Below, piece by piece: positions 10,065-16,477 of a stretch of DNA of 64,000 bases (within the stretch, counting starts at the first letter, position 1; each line of letters starts with the position of its first letter). The notes under the pieces were generated by a model that saw only the letters and a list, made by a program, of their open reading frames with translations, had not been told where the DNA came from and did no database searches. The DNA comes from Vibrio sinensis (GTDB lineage Bacteria; Pseudomonadota; Gammaproteobacteria; Enterobacterales; Vibrionaceae): NCBI RefSeq assembly GCF_003605645.1, contig NZ_QVMU01000001.1:496001-560000 (forward strand). The letters are read 5' to 3'. The position numbers were made by a program, and so were the translations under genes.

Positions 10065-11210
10065 ATGAAAAACGCTATCAAATTACTCCCGTTGTCTATT
10101 GTGTTCGCTACATCTACTTCTTTTGCCGCCAACTATGCTGTTGAAGCTCGCGGTGATGCAATGGGTGGTGTTGGCGTTGTTTCAGCTAACTTTCTTACCG
10201 CGCCTTTCTATAACCCGGCAATCACCGCCATCTATCGACGCAATGATGATGTTGGGATGATCACGCCGAGTTTTGGTATTTCATTTAATGATGAAGGCCA
10301 AATGATCGATGATTTAGACAGAGCACAAAACCTCATTAACTCACAAAATCCAGCAAACATTGGCGAACTGCAAACGACGCTCGATAGTTTGCAGGGTGAT
10401 AAGTTCAAAATGGAAATGGGTGGAGTGGTTGCTTTTGCTATTCCAAACCAGTTCATCGCCGCGAATGCCTTTGGTAAGCTTTATACCGAATCGTTTGTGA
10501 CACCAGACATTGCTACAGGCAGTACGAACGCAGATCCAAACGCAAGAACATTGGAAAATGCAGCAAACAGTAAAGTAAATGCCGTATCTATCGGTGTTGC
10601 AGAAGCTGGTATCTCACTCGCTAAATACCAAACCTTTTTAGGTCAGCATATTTCATATGGTATTACGCCAAAACTTCAGCGCATTTACACGTACGTCTAT
10701 CAAGCTAACCTCTCAAATTACGATTTTTCTGACGTACGCGAAAATGGTCAAGCAGAAACCATGTTGAACTTTGATGCGGGTTTTTTATGGTTCCACGGTC
10801 CATTCCGAGTTGGTATTGCCGGTACAAACCTAATTGCTCGCGATATTGAAACGAAAAGCGTTAATTCGATTTCTTATGCGTATGAACTCAGCCCACAATA
10901 TACAGTCGGCGCGGGAATCGTTGCTGACTATTTCACTTTCAGCGTAGATTACGATCTTAAAGAAGAAGAACGTTTCACTACGTTTGACGATAATGTTCAG
11001 ATGTTTCGTGCTGGTGCTGAACTTGATCTACTTCGACAACTAAAATTACGCGCAGGTTGGAAACGTAATCTTGCTTATGAAAACTCAGAAGATACCTTAA
11101 CGGCGGGTATCGGACTTTCACCTCTTAATTTATTCCAACTTGATATTGGTGCGAGTTACACCAACGAAAATTCAATGGGTGCTTACATTAACTTCTTAGG
11201 TAGTTACTAG
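10065..11210 (+). CDS. vxrD: VxrD, TraF-like outer-membrane barrel protein
   Basis: A 381-residue protein with a signal peptide (LLPLSIVFATSTSFA) and then a beta-rich sequence starting YAVEARGDAMGGVGVVSANFLTAPFYNPA, typical of the family annotated as conjugal transfer TraF (TraF_2) and related to FadL/PorV-like barrels. Despite the family name nothing nearby suggests conjugation; it is the fourth vxr gene. The ATG at 10065 is preferred over the upstream TTG at 10047, though neither has a good ribosome site. A hairpin with a T-run lies 40 bp after the stop. Confidence 0.85.
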   Translation: MKNAIKLLPLSIVFATSTSFAANYAVEARGDAMGGVGVVSANFLTAPFYNPAITAIYRRNDDVGMITPSFGISFNDEGQMIDDLDRAQNLINSQNPANIGELQTTLDSLQGDKFKMEMGGVVAFAIPNQFIAANAFGKLYTESFVTPDIATGSTNADPNARTLENAANSKVNAVSIGVAEAGISLAKYQTFLGQHISYGITPKLQRIYTYVYQANLSNYDFSDVRENGQAETMLNFDAGFLWFHGPFRVGIAGTNLIARDIETKSVNSISYAYELSPQYTVGAGIVADYFTFSVDYDLKEEERFTTFDDNVQMFRAGAELDLLRQLKLRAGWKRNLAYENSEDTLTAGIGLSPLNLFQLDIGASYTNENSMGAYINFLGSY

Positions 11211-11249
11211 TTAAAACGGTAGTCATAACCGAAGAATAGTAATATAGTC

Positions 11250-11277
11250 GGCTCCTTAATCGTAAGGAGCCTTTTTT
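11250..11277 (+). promoter_or_regulatory. Terminator-like hairpin that buries the vxrE ribosome site
   Basis: GGCTCCTTA (11250-11258) pairs perfectly with TAAGGAGCC (11263-11271) around the loop ATCG, and six T residues (11272-11277) follow, directly abutting the ATG of vxrE. This is a textbook intrinsic terminator, yet its right arm contains AAGGAG, the only good ribosome site for vxrE. In any read-through RNA the same stem would hide that site. It may end the vxrABCD transcript, limit vxrE, or be a control point; the sequence alone does not say which. Confidence 0.85.
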
Positions 11278-11460
11278 ATGTTAGATGATATTTCTCTTAG
11301 TCATAGTGAACAGCAAGTAGCTGTCGAAAAAATTCAAAAGCTTATGACTGAAGGCATCAGTACGGCACAAGCCATCCAAATCGTCTCAAGTGAGATTCGT
11401 GCTGCCGCAGCAGCAAAACGCGAAGCTGAACAAAATGCTGAGCTAGACGAAGACGAATAA
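11278..11460 (+). CDS. vxrE: VxrE, YoaH/UPF0181 family small protein
   Basis: A 60-residue, acidic, mostly helical protein of the YoaH (UPF0181) family, with the family core [26 protein letters not shown] followed by an alanine-rich and acidic tail. It has no membrane segment. It is the fifth gene of the vxr operon in vibrios. The ribosome site AAGGAG (11265-11269 region) lies inside a hairpin stem. A terminator follows at 11516. Confidence 0.85.
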   Translation: MLDDISLSHSEQQVAVEKIQKLMTEGISTAQAIQIVSSEIRAAAAAKREAEQNAELDEDE

Positions 11461-11515
11461 ATCACAACATTTTCTCTGATTCAGTGATAACAAGATAAAA
11501 TCAAGAGACACCAAT

Positions 11516-11540
11516 AAAAGGGCAGGGAACTGCTCTTTTT
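11516..11540 (+). terminator. Rho-independent terminator of the vxr operon
   Basis: AAAAGGGCAG (11516-11525) pairs with CTGCTCTTTT (11530-11539) with one G-T pair, around the loop GGAA, ending in a T-run. Confidence 0.88.
11520..11527 (+). other. KOPS-like octamer GGGCAGGG pointing toward dif
   Basis: GGGCAGGG fits the FtsK-orienting KOPS motif GGGNAGGG. It is on the + strand to the left of dif, so it would direct FtsK toward dif. It also forms part of the vxr terminator stem, so the match could be incidental. Confidence 0.45.
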
Positions 11541-11558
11541 ACTTTATTAGTAATGCAC

Positions 11559-11583
11559 TATAACACTACACATTGGTGTTATA
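11559..11583. repeat. Inverted repeat, 8-bp arms
   Basis: TATAACAC and GTGTTATA are perfect complements separated by nine bases; flanking TGCAC (11554-11558) and GTGCA (11588-11592) extend the dyad with an asymmetric bulge. It has no T-run, so it is more likely an operator or a structured DNA/RNA element than a terminator. Confidence 0.5.
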
Positions 11584-11806
11584 TATCGTGCACACCATAA
11601 CTAGTCCCCCTCAAAAACGCTTTCCCAAGACGTAATTCACTAAAATTAACTACCAAGAATAATGCTCATATTTTGCTTATAATCGTTATATTTCAGTGTA
11701 TTACTGCGATATTTTATGCTACAAGCTAATTATTGAGAGTATGTTTTGTAATTTTATTACAAAACGGCAAATTACCAGAAATAATGGTAGTGAAAGCAAC
11801 TGCTTC

Positions 11807-11819
11807 GTGACGTTGTCAC
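11807..11819. other. matS site (MatP binding site)
   Basis: GTGACGTTGTCAC fits GTGACRNYGTCAC exactly and lies within a slightly longer palindrome (CGTGAC...GTCACG). It is intergenic, 850 bp left of dif and 84 bp from the next matS. Confidence 0.88.
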
Positions 11820-11890
11820 GCATGTGGCAGAATTTCGTTTCGATATTCGTTTATGTTCCTAGTATTGGTTATTAGCAAAAACAATGCTTA

Positions 11891-11903
11891 GTGACATTGT
11901 CAC
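11891..11903. other. matS site (MatP binding site)
   Basis: GTGACATTGTCAC fits the matS consensus exactly; the flanks extend the dyad (TTAGTGAC...GTCACTAA). It is intergenic, about 760 bp left of dif and 110 bp upstream of the small beta-repeat gene. Confidence 0.88.
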
Positions 11904-12013
11904 TAAATACCAGTTAAATTTGGCGAATGGATTTGCTTGTTTTGGTTAATCGTCAATAATTATCTATAACGACATTAAAGCGATTCGTAATGACAAACCA
12001 AAATGAGGGATTA

Positions 12014-12247
12014 ATGGTTATGGCAACAGAAATTGATGTTTCGAATATCTATGGAAAAATTCAGCTTGTCGGTACAGCTCCAGACTTTAAAGTGAAAGTC
12101 GTCAGTGCATTTGCAGATCTAGATGTAAAAGAAGTGAATGCTTTCGCGAACAGTGAAGGTAAGTGGAAGTTCGTTAATACATCGCCAGACTATCGAGTCA
12201 TGTTTGTCACAAGTGCACATGACTTCACCATTAGATTCGTAAGTTGA
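12014..12247 (+). CDS. Small repeat-rich beta protein (resembles 7(1) septoil knot / DUF6150 family)
   Basis: About 77 residues built from repeats of hydrophobic strands and Asp turns (APDFKVKVVSAFADLDVKEV, then SPDYRVMFVTSAHDFTIRFV). This resembles the small family now named 7(1) septoil knot; the function is unknown. There is no signal peptide, cysteine or membrane span. The ATG at 12014 is chosen because GAGGG at 12005-12009 lies at good spacing; ATG 11990 and ATG 12020 are alternatives. It is preceded by a long non-coding leader with two matS sites, and dif lies 410 bp downstream. Confidence 0.6.
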   Translation: MVMATEIDVSNIYGKIQLVGTAPDFKVKVVSAFADLDVKEVNAFANSEGKWKFVNTSPDYRVMFVTSAHDFTIRFVS

Positions 12248-12656
12248 TTGGAAGTTGGACGGCTTGCCTTTTATCCATGGCACTTAAGTGACCACGTAAC
12301 CAACTTGTCCATTGGCATTCATCGTATGTTAGGCGAAAGAATCTATTAATTAGGGTTTAACTAACGACCACTGGGTGTGGTTGTTGGTCGATAGCGACGT
12401 CATGACAGCGAATGTCATCGGACAAGTAACTAAGAGATTTGGTGATGAGGATCTTTTCAGCCATGGGATTGATTTGGTAAGAACCCGAAAGCCAACGCTT
12501 AACAGTTGTTTTCCTGACGTAAAGCTATTCAGTACCAGCAGCAACATTTGGGAAGAAACATCAGGTTAGGTCCTTAAAGCCAAATAACGTTTTAAGTTTA
12601 GGAGGACATTTTAAAGCTTCTCATACCGAACATTACGATATAGGAACCATAATCTC

Positions 12657-12684
12657 AGTGCGCATTATGTATATTATGTTAAAT
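12657..12684 (+). other. dif: dif site (XerC/XerD chromosome dimer resolution site)
   Basis: The 28-bp site has an 11-bp XerC arm AGTGCGCATTA (12657-12667), a 6-bp centre TGTATA (12668-12673) and an 11-bp XerD arm TTATGTTAAAT (12674-12684). From memory this differs from E. coli dif at only two positions and from V. cholerae dif1 at one. XerC/XerD, switched on by FtsK, recombine here to resolve chromosome dimers. The location fits the setting: gene direction changes from mainly + to mainly - here, and matS sites flank it. The copy is intergenic. Confidence 0.93.
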
Positions 12685-12782
12685 CAGGCATAGGTAATCA
12701 AAGAGTTTTATTGCCTACTCTCGTTACAGTGACTGAATTGGAGCATTTGATTAAACATAACTGTATTTACCATAAAATACCT

Positions 12783-12821
12783 AATAGTCAGTTTGATAAT
12801 GGAATTAACAAACTGACTATT
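12783..12821. terminator. 13-bp perfect hairpin downstream of yciH
   Basis: AATAGTCAGTTTG (12783-12795) and CAAACTGACTATT (12809-12821) pair perfectly around a 13-base loop, six bases past the yciH stop. The T-run on the - strand is weak (TATTTTATGG), so it may be a terminator or a stabilising 3' hairpin. Confidence 0.65.
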
Positions 12822-12826
12822 GAGGA

Positions 12827-13138
12827 TTAACCGCCAGCGAGTTTTACGGTGTAATTCTTTTTCTCTAAGTGTGCTTTGATTTTATCTCGTGCATCACCTT
12901 GGATTTCAATTGCACCATCTTTAACTGAACCACCACAGCCACAAACTTTCTTAAGTTCCGCTGCGAGTAATTTTAATGGTGCGTCATCGAGATCTAGACC
13001 CGTGACAATGCAAACGCCTTTGCCTTTACGACCTTTGGTTTGACGAGAGATGCGAACGATGCCGTCACCTTTTTCACGTTGTGGTTGTGACTCTTCAGGT
13101 TTGATTCGACCTGTTTCTGTTGAATATACAAGTGTCAT
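12827..13138 (-). CDS. yciH: SUI1/eIF1-family translation factor YciH
   Basis: A 103-residue protein with the SUI1 fold: a basic loop (RISRQTKGRKGKGVCIVTGL), then KLLAAELKKVCGCGGSVKDGAIEIQGD and a C-terminal strand. E. coli YciH is a homologue of eukaryotic eIF1 that restrains aberrant translation initiation, especially under stress. The length is typical. It starts five bases after the DUF3319 gene ends, so the two are probably cotranscribed. It is the first gene right of dif. Confidence 0.93.
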   Translation of the reverse strand: MTLVYSTETGRIKPEESQPQREKGDGIVRISRQTKGRKGKGVCIVTGLDLDDAPLKLLAAELKKVCGCGGSVKDGAIEIQGDARDKIKAHLEKKNYTVKLAGG

Positions 13139-13143
13139 ATCTA

Positions 13144-13530
13144 TTACTTACTATTTTGTTCCGCTTTCTGCTTCGCGATCAGAAACGCTTCAATGTGTTT
13201 TCGAATCGCCATTTTACCACCCTTTATCAACCGACCGTTAAACAAACAATACCAACCATTTGTTTCACCAGTGTCATTTTTCAACACATAGCCGTTGAAG
13301 TTTTCGTGTGTAGGCTTAGCTGCTACATTCCGTTTACCGGCAAGAGATTGAAATTCTTTAGGATCGATGATTGTTGCCGTATCACAGAACCAATCAATAC
13401 TCTTTTTCAACGCAGTCATATTGCCAGATAAAAGCTTATTTTTTATCTGCACCTGCCAAACGTCGGTTGAATTACCAACTGTTTTTAGGGGGAATCCTCG
13501 ATATGTTGCTAGCGCCATATTGTCGTTCAT
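13144..13530 (-). CDS. DUF3319-type protein
   Basis: A 128-residue soluble, basic protein that I recognise as the vibrio DUF3319 family; its function is unknown. The N-terminus reads MALATYRGFPLKTV, and a conserved-looking middle holds KKSIDWFCDTATIIDPKEF and NGWYCLFNGRLIKGGKMAIRKHIEAF. ATG 13530 has AGGA directly against it; ATG 13518 is at better distance and is a plausible true start. It is upstream of and probably cotranscribed with yciH. Confidence 0.65.
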   Translation of the reverse strand: MNDNMALATYRGFPLKTVGNSTDVWQVQIKNKLLSGNMTALKKSIDWFCDTATIIDPKEFQSLAGKRNVAAKPTHENFNGYVLKNDTGETNGWYCLFNGRLIKGGKMAIRKHIEAFLIAKQKAEQNSK

Positions 13531-13618
13531 TCCTAATATGTATTTAATTTTATAATAATTGTATATTGTGGGTAATCAAGTATATTCATCATAATTAGTG
13601 GTTTAGCAGCATATTTCT

Positions 13619-14578
13619 ATGAAAAAAAACGTCAGAGTCATCGAAAACAAGGTGACAATTTCGAAATATCTATTTGAATTTCGAAACCTTGTTTCAATTG
13701 AACAGATGGACATGTTGCTCGACCATCACTATTCGCTCAACTCATTAAAAGCAATGACAAAAGATTGGAATTTGTTTGTCGAGTTTTGTAAATCCAAATC
13801 GGTATTGGCCATCCCCGCTTCTTCTGCCGCGGTTCGCTTGTTTCTTGAAAAAGAAGCGAACCAACGTAAATATGCCACGATTCGGCGCTATGCCTTGACG
13901 ATAGGTTTAATTCATCGAGTAACCTCACAACAAGATGTTATACAAACACCCATCATTCAAACTACACTAACGAATATCCGTACAACAAAATATGGTGATG
14001 CTAAGCAAACAGAAGCCTTTGAAATTACTCATTTAAATCGACTCAATGCATTGCTTCCAAAACAACCAACGTTAATTGAGCTGCGCAATATTGCTATTTA
14101 TAACATCATGTTTGAATGTGCATTAAAACGCTCGGAATTAAAGCACCTAAAACACGCTGATATAGAAATCCAAGATGAACGTTATTATGTATTTATCGGC
14201 CAAGATCGCTACGCACTGAGCGCTCAATGTAGTGAATATTTACGTATGTGGTTGTTACATCAGAATGGCCTATCCGAGTATCTATTTAATGCGGTTGATA
14301 AGCATGGTTATATAAGTGATCAACCACTAGATGATTCTTCGATATTTAGAATACTCAAAGGTGCGAGTGAGAAATTAAACTTAGATGTGGCATTTTCTGG
14401 ACAGTCATTACGTGTAGGTGCGGTAAAAGCGATGGCGGATGATGGACTTAACGCGCGAGAAATTCAAATATTTGGCCGTTGGCTCAGCCCAGTTATGCCC
14501 TATCAGTATATTGCTAATAAGGCACAAGCTGAGGCTGGGAAGTTACAATTTATCCGTCTTCGTCATTTTAAATATTAA
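13619..14578 (+). CDS. Tyrosine recombinase with an altered catalytic box
   Basis: A 319-residue tyrosine-type recombinase. An N-terminal SAM-like DNA-binding domain (about residues 15-110) precedes the catalytic domain. Catalytic Arg I is at 171 (CALKRSEL) and Arg II at 265, but the usual HxLR box reads GQSLRVGA, with Gln 262 in place of His. Trp 288 stands in the His/Trp position, and the nucleophile is probably Tyr 297 (MPYQYI). The His-to-Gln change may lower activity. Phage or transposon genes are not adjacent, and it is about 930 bp from dif. It ends 4 bp into the convergent ddl gene. Confidence 0.85.
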   Translation: MKKNVRVIENKVTISKYLFEFRNLVSIEQMDMLLDHHYSLNSLKAMTKDWNLFVEFCKSKSVLAIPASSAAVRLFLEKEANQRKYATIRRYALTIGLIHRVTSQQDVIQTPIIQTTLTNIRTTKYGDAKQTEAFEITHLNRLNALLPKQPTLIELRNIAIYNIMFECALKRSELKHLKHADIEIQDERYYVFIGQDRYALSAQCSEYLRMWLLHQNGLSEYLFNAVDKHGYISDQPLDDSSIFRILKGASEKLNLDVAFSGQSLRVGAVKAMADDGLNAREIQIFGRWLSPVMPYQYIANKAQAEAGKLQFIRLRHFKY

Positions 14579-15573
14579 GCTTCAATTGAGCTGAATACGC
14601 ATGACGCTAGGAATTCATGAAACTTATGCCCATTATGTTCTAGCATTTTCGGGAACATAGAGATCGGCGTCATACCTGGGAATGTGTTGACTTCGTTGAG
14701 GTAAATTTGCCCATCTTGAGTCAAAAAGAAATCAATTCGCGACAAATGTCTTAAACGCATCTGAGTAAATACTTTTCTTGATGCTGATTGAATTAATGCA
14801 ATTTGCTCTTCGGTCAAGTTAACTGCTTCGATATCAGTCGTCGAATGGCTGCTCGCACTGTATTTCTCTTCATATGAATAGAATGCATCGCCGGGCGCTT
14901 TTACTTCGCCAGGTTTGGAGATCTGTAGTTCACCATTTAATTCATACGCAGCGACTTCAAGTTCACGTGGTTGAACCGCTTGTTCTACTAATACTTGGTC
15001 GGAATAACCAAAAGCATCATTCAACGCAGATTGAAGCTGAGACTCTTCCGTTACCTTGTAACACCCAACTGAAGAACCTTGACGCGCCGCTTTAACAAAT
15101 ACACTTCCCCATTGTTCAAATGCTTCACGTGCTCTATTCAAGCTATCTAGACTATTTTCTGATAGGAACAGGTATGGTGTGTTAGCGATACCAATCGCGT
15201 CATACCATAGCTTCGATGTGATTTTGTTGAAGCTATTGCTGCTTGCTTCAGGTCCACAACCTAAATATGGAATGCCAGAAAGCTCTAACATTGACTGAAT
15301 GTCACCGGTTTCACCAGGGAAGCCGTGAATACATGGAACAACGAAATCAATTTTCGTTGAGTCCGTTGCTGAGTTTAAACAACCACTGTTGGTGTCTAAA
15401 CACATCAATTGGTTTTCTTCGTTGTACCAACCGTCTTGCTTCATTTCAACGCGAATAACCGTAAATTCAGGCGTGAGTTTCAATTGAGATTGGATAAAGT
15501 TTGCTGATAGCAATGAAACTTCGTGCTCTGACGAACCGCCGCCACAGAGTAGAAGGATAGTCGTATTTTTCAT
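14575..15573 (-). CDS. ddl: D-alanine--D-alanine ligase
   Basis: An ATP-grasp ligase that makes D-Ala-D-Ala for peptidoglycan in the cytoplasm. The N-terminal motif GGGSSEHEVSL, the ATP-grasp region VFVKAARQGSSVGCYKV and the metal-binding end YLNEVNTFPGMTPISMFP are all present. The ATG at 15573 is chosen because MKNTTILLLCGGGSSEHEVS matches the usual Ddl N-terminus; an open frame extends to 15699 but would add 42 unrelated residues. It gives 332 residues, a normal length, and overlaps the end of the convergent recombinase gene by 4 bp. Confidence 0.95.
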   Translation of the reverse strand: MKNTTILLLCGGGSSEHEVSLLSANFIQSQLKLTPEFTVIRVEMKQDGWYNEENQLMCLDTNSGCLNSATDSTKIDFVVPCIHGFPGETGDIQSMLELSGIPYLGCGPEASSNSFNKITSKLWYDAIGIANTPYLFLSENSLDSLNRAREAFEQWGSVFVKAARQGSSVGCYKVTEESQLQSALNDAFGYSDQVLVEQAVQPRELEVAAYELNGELQISKPGEVKAPGDAFYSYEEKYSASSHSTTDIEAVNLTEEQIALIQSASRKVFTQMRLRHLSRIDFFLTQDGQIYLNEVNTFPGMTPISMFPKMLEHNGHKFHEFLASCVFSSIEA

Positions 15574-15700
15574 TAGAGGATCTTTCCGTGATACAACAGA
15601 ATTATTAGTGACTCGATAATAATAAAAACTGAGCGAACTTACACTGGGCAAACTAGCTAAATTTACCAATTCCTGACTGTTCGATGCTTTTATAAGCACA

Positions 15701-15724
15701 AAAAAAGGGGCTAAGCCCCTTTTT
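15701..15724 (-). terminator. Rho-independent terminator after the SPOR lipoprotein gene
   Basis: AAAAGGGGC and GCCCCTTTT pair around the loop TAA. A-runs and T-runs flank both sides, so it can act in both directions; the gene it closes is the SPOR lipoprotein on the - strand. Confidence 0.88.
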
Positions 15725-16261
15725 CTAGTTTAGTTTGTTTAGTGCTGGATATTGCGAGTTTTTGATTGAATCAATACTCTTTACAAAAGGTTTTAAATTT
15801 TGGAACTCAGTTGGTAGTTGAGCAATTGCCTTTTTCGCATCAACTTTCGTTGCGTAATCACCGTACAGCACTGTATACCACTTAGTGCCGTTCACAACTT
15901 TGTAGTTTTCCCAAATCGGCTGACCTGAAGCTGGCAAGTTGCGAGCAAAGTGATCAACTTTTGTTTGAGTACCTACAGCGACAACTTGAATCGTGTAACC
16001 AAATCGTGCCGCGGTTTGTTCATTTTGACTTGGCGGAACAATCGTTACTGCAGGTTTTGTTTGTGGTTTAACTTCAGGTGTCACTGGCTCAACATTACTT
16101 TCAACGACTTCAGTCACAACGGTTTCCGTCATGATTGGTTGTTCAACATTTGCGACCTTGTAATCTTCACGATAAGTTTCAGACGTTACTTCTGTTACGT
16201 AGTCACTAGATACACACGCAGAGAGCAGTACAGATAAGCTAACGATTGCTATTTTTTTCAT
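15725..16261 (-). CDS. SPOR-domain lipoprotein
   Basis: A 178-residue protein. It has a lipoprotein signal ending LSVLLSAC (lipid on Cys 16), a proline- and threonine-rich linker (about residues 35-80), and a C-terminal SPOR domain (YTIQVVAVGTQTKVDHFARNL...WYTVLYGDYATKVDAKKAIAQLP). SPOR domains bind denuded glycan strands at the septum. It is therefore probably an envelope protein active at division sites. It is divergent from pat. Confidence 0.85.
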   Translation of the reverse strand: MKKIAIVSLSVLLSACVSSDYVTEVTSETYREDYKVANVEQPIMTETVVTEVVESNVEPVTPEVKPQTKPAVTIVPPSQNEQTAARFGYTIQVVAVGTQTKVDHFARNLPASGQPIWENYKVVNGTKWYTVLYGDYATKVDAKKAIAQLPTEFQNLKPFVKSIDSIKNSQYPALNKLN

Positions 16262-16355
16262 GAAATTTTCAAATGCCTTTATGGGAAATTACTGTAAATC
16301 ATGCCGTTAGATAGCGATAGAATCAAGCGGCCTGTGAATTATATTTTTCAACCGA

Positions 16356-16371
16356 TGTGACATGAAACACA
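16356..16371. promoter_or_regulatory. CRP-like site between the SPOR gene and pat
   Basis: TGTGACATGAAACACA has one perfect half (TGTGA) and one half with a mismatch (ACACA for TCACA), spaced by six. It lies about 107 bp upstream of the pat start. In E. coli and Salmonella the pat gene is activated by CRP, which supports the assignment; the match itself is moderate. Confidence 0.4.
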
Positions 16372-16477
16372 ATCTACGCTTAGGGTTGAGAGACTCGTAT
16401 AAAACTTAGACAAATTAATCTGCAAAATTTGGAGTGCTCCGTTACGATTAGAGTCAAATTAGATGGGAAGTCGACGT

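Larger units (their letters stand above)
11461..12013. other. Non-coding region left of dif: terminator, dyad, two matS sites
   Basis: No convincing gene lies in these 550 bases. They hold the vxrE terminator, a KOPS-like octamer, a dyad of TATAACAC (11559-11566) with GTGTTATA (11576-11583), and two matS sites 84 bp apart. The rest is AT-rich. Confidence 0.7.
12248..12826. other. Non-coding terminus region containing dif
   Basis: No supported gene. Open frames on both strands at about 12350-12569 have no ribosome site and no recognisable protein. The region holds the dif site at 12657-12684 and a perfect 13-bp hairpin at 12783-12821. Confidence 0.7.

Noticed and set aside
10065..11210. TraF-like protein taken as a sign of a conjugative element
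   Set aside because: The barrel belongs to the vxr operon; no other conjugation, mobility or plasmid genes are near.
12350..12569. Two overlapping open frames of about 64 codons on opposite strands near dif
   Set aside because: Both lack ribosome sites and family resemblance; overlapping frames in an intergenic terminus region are expected by chance.
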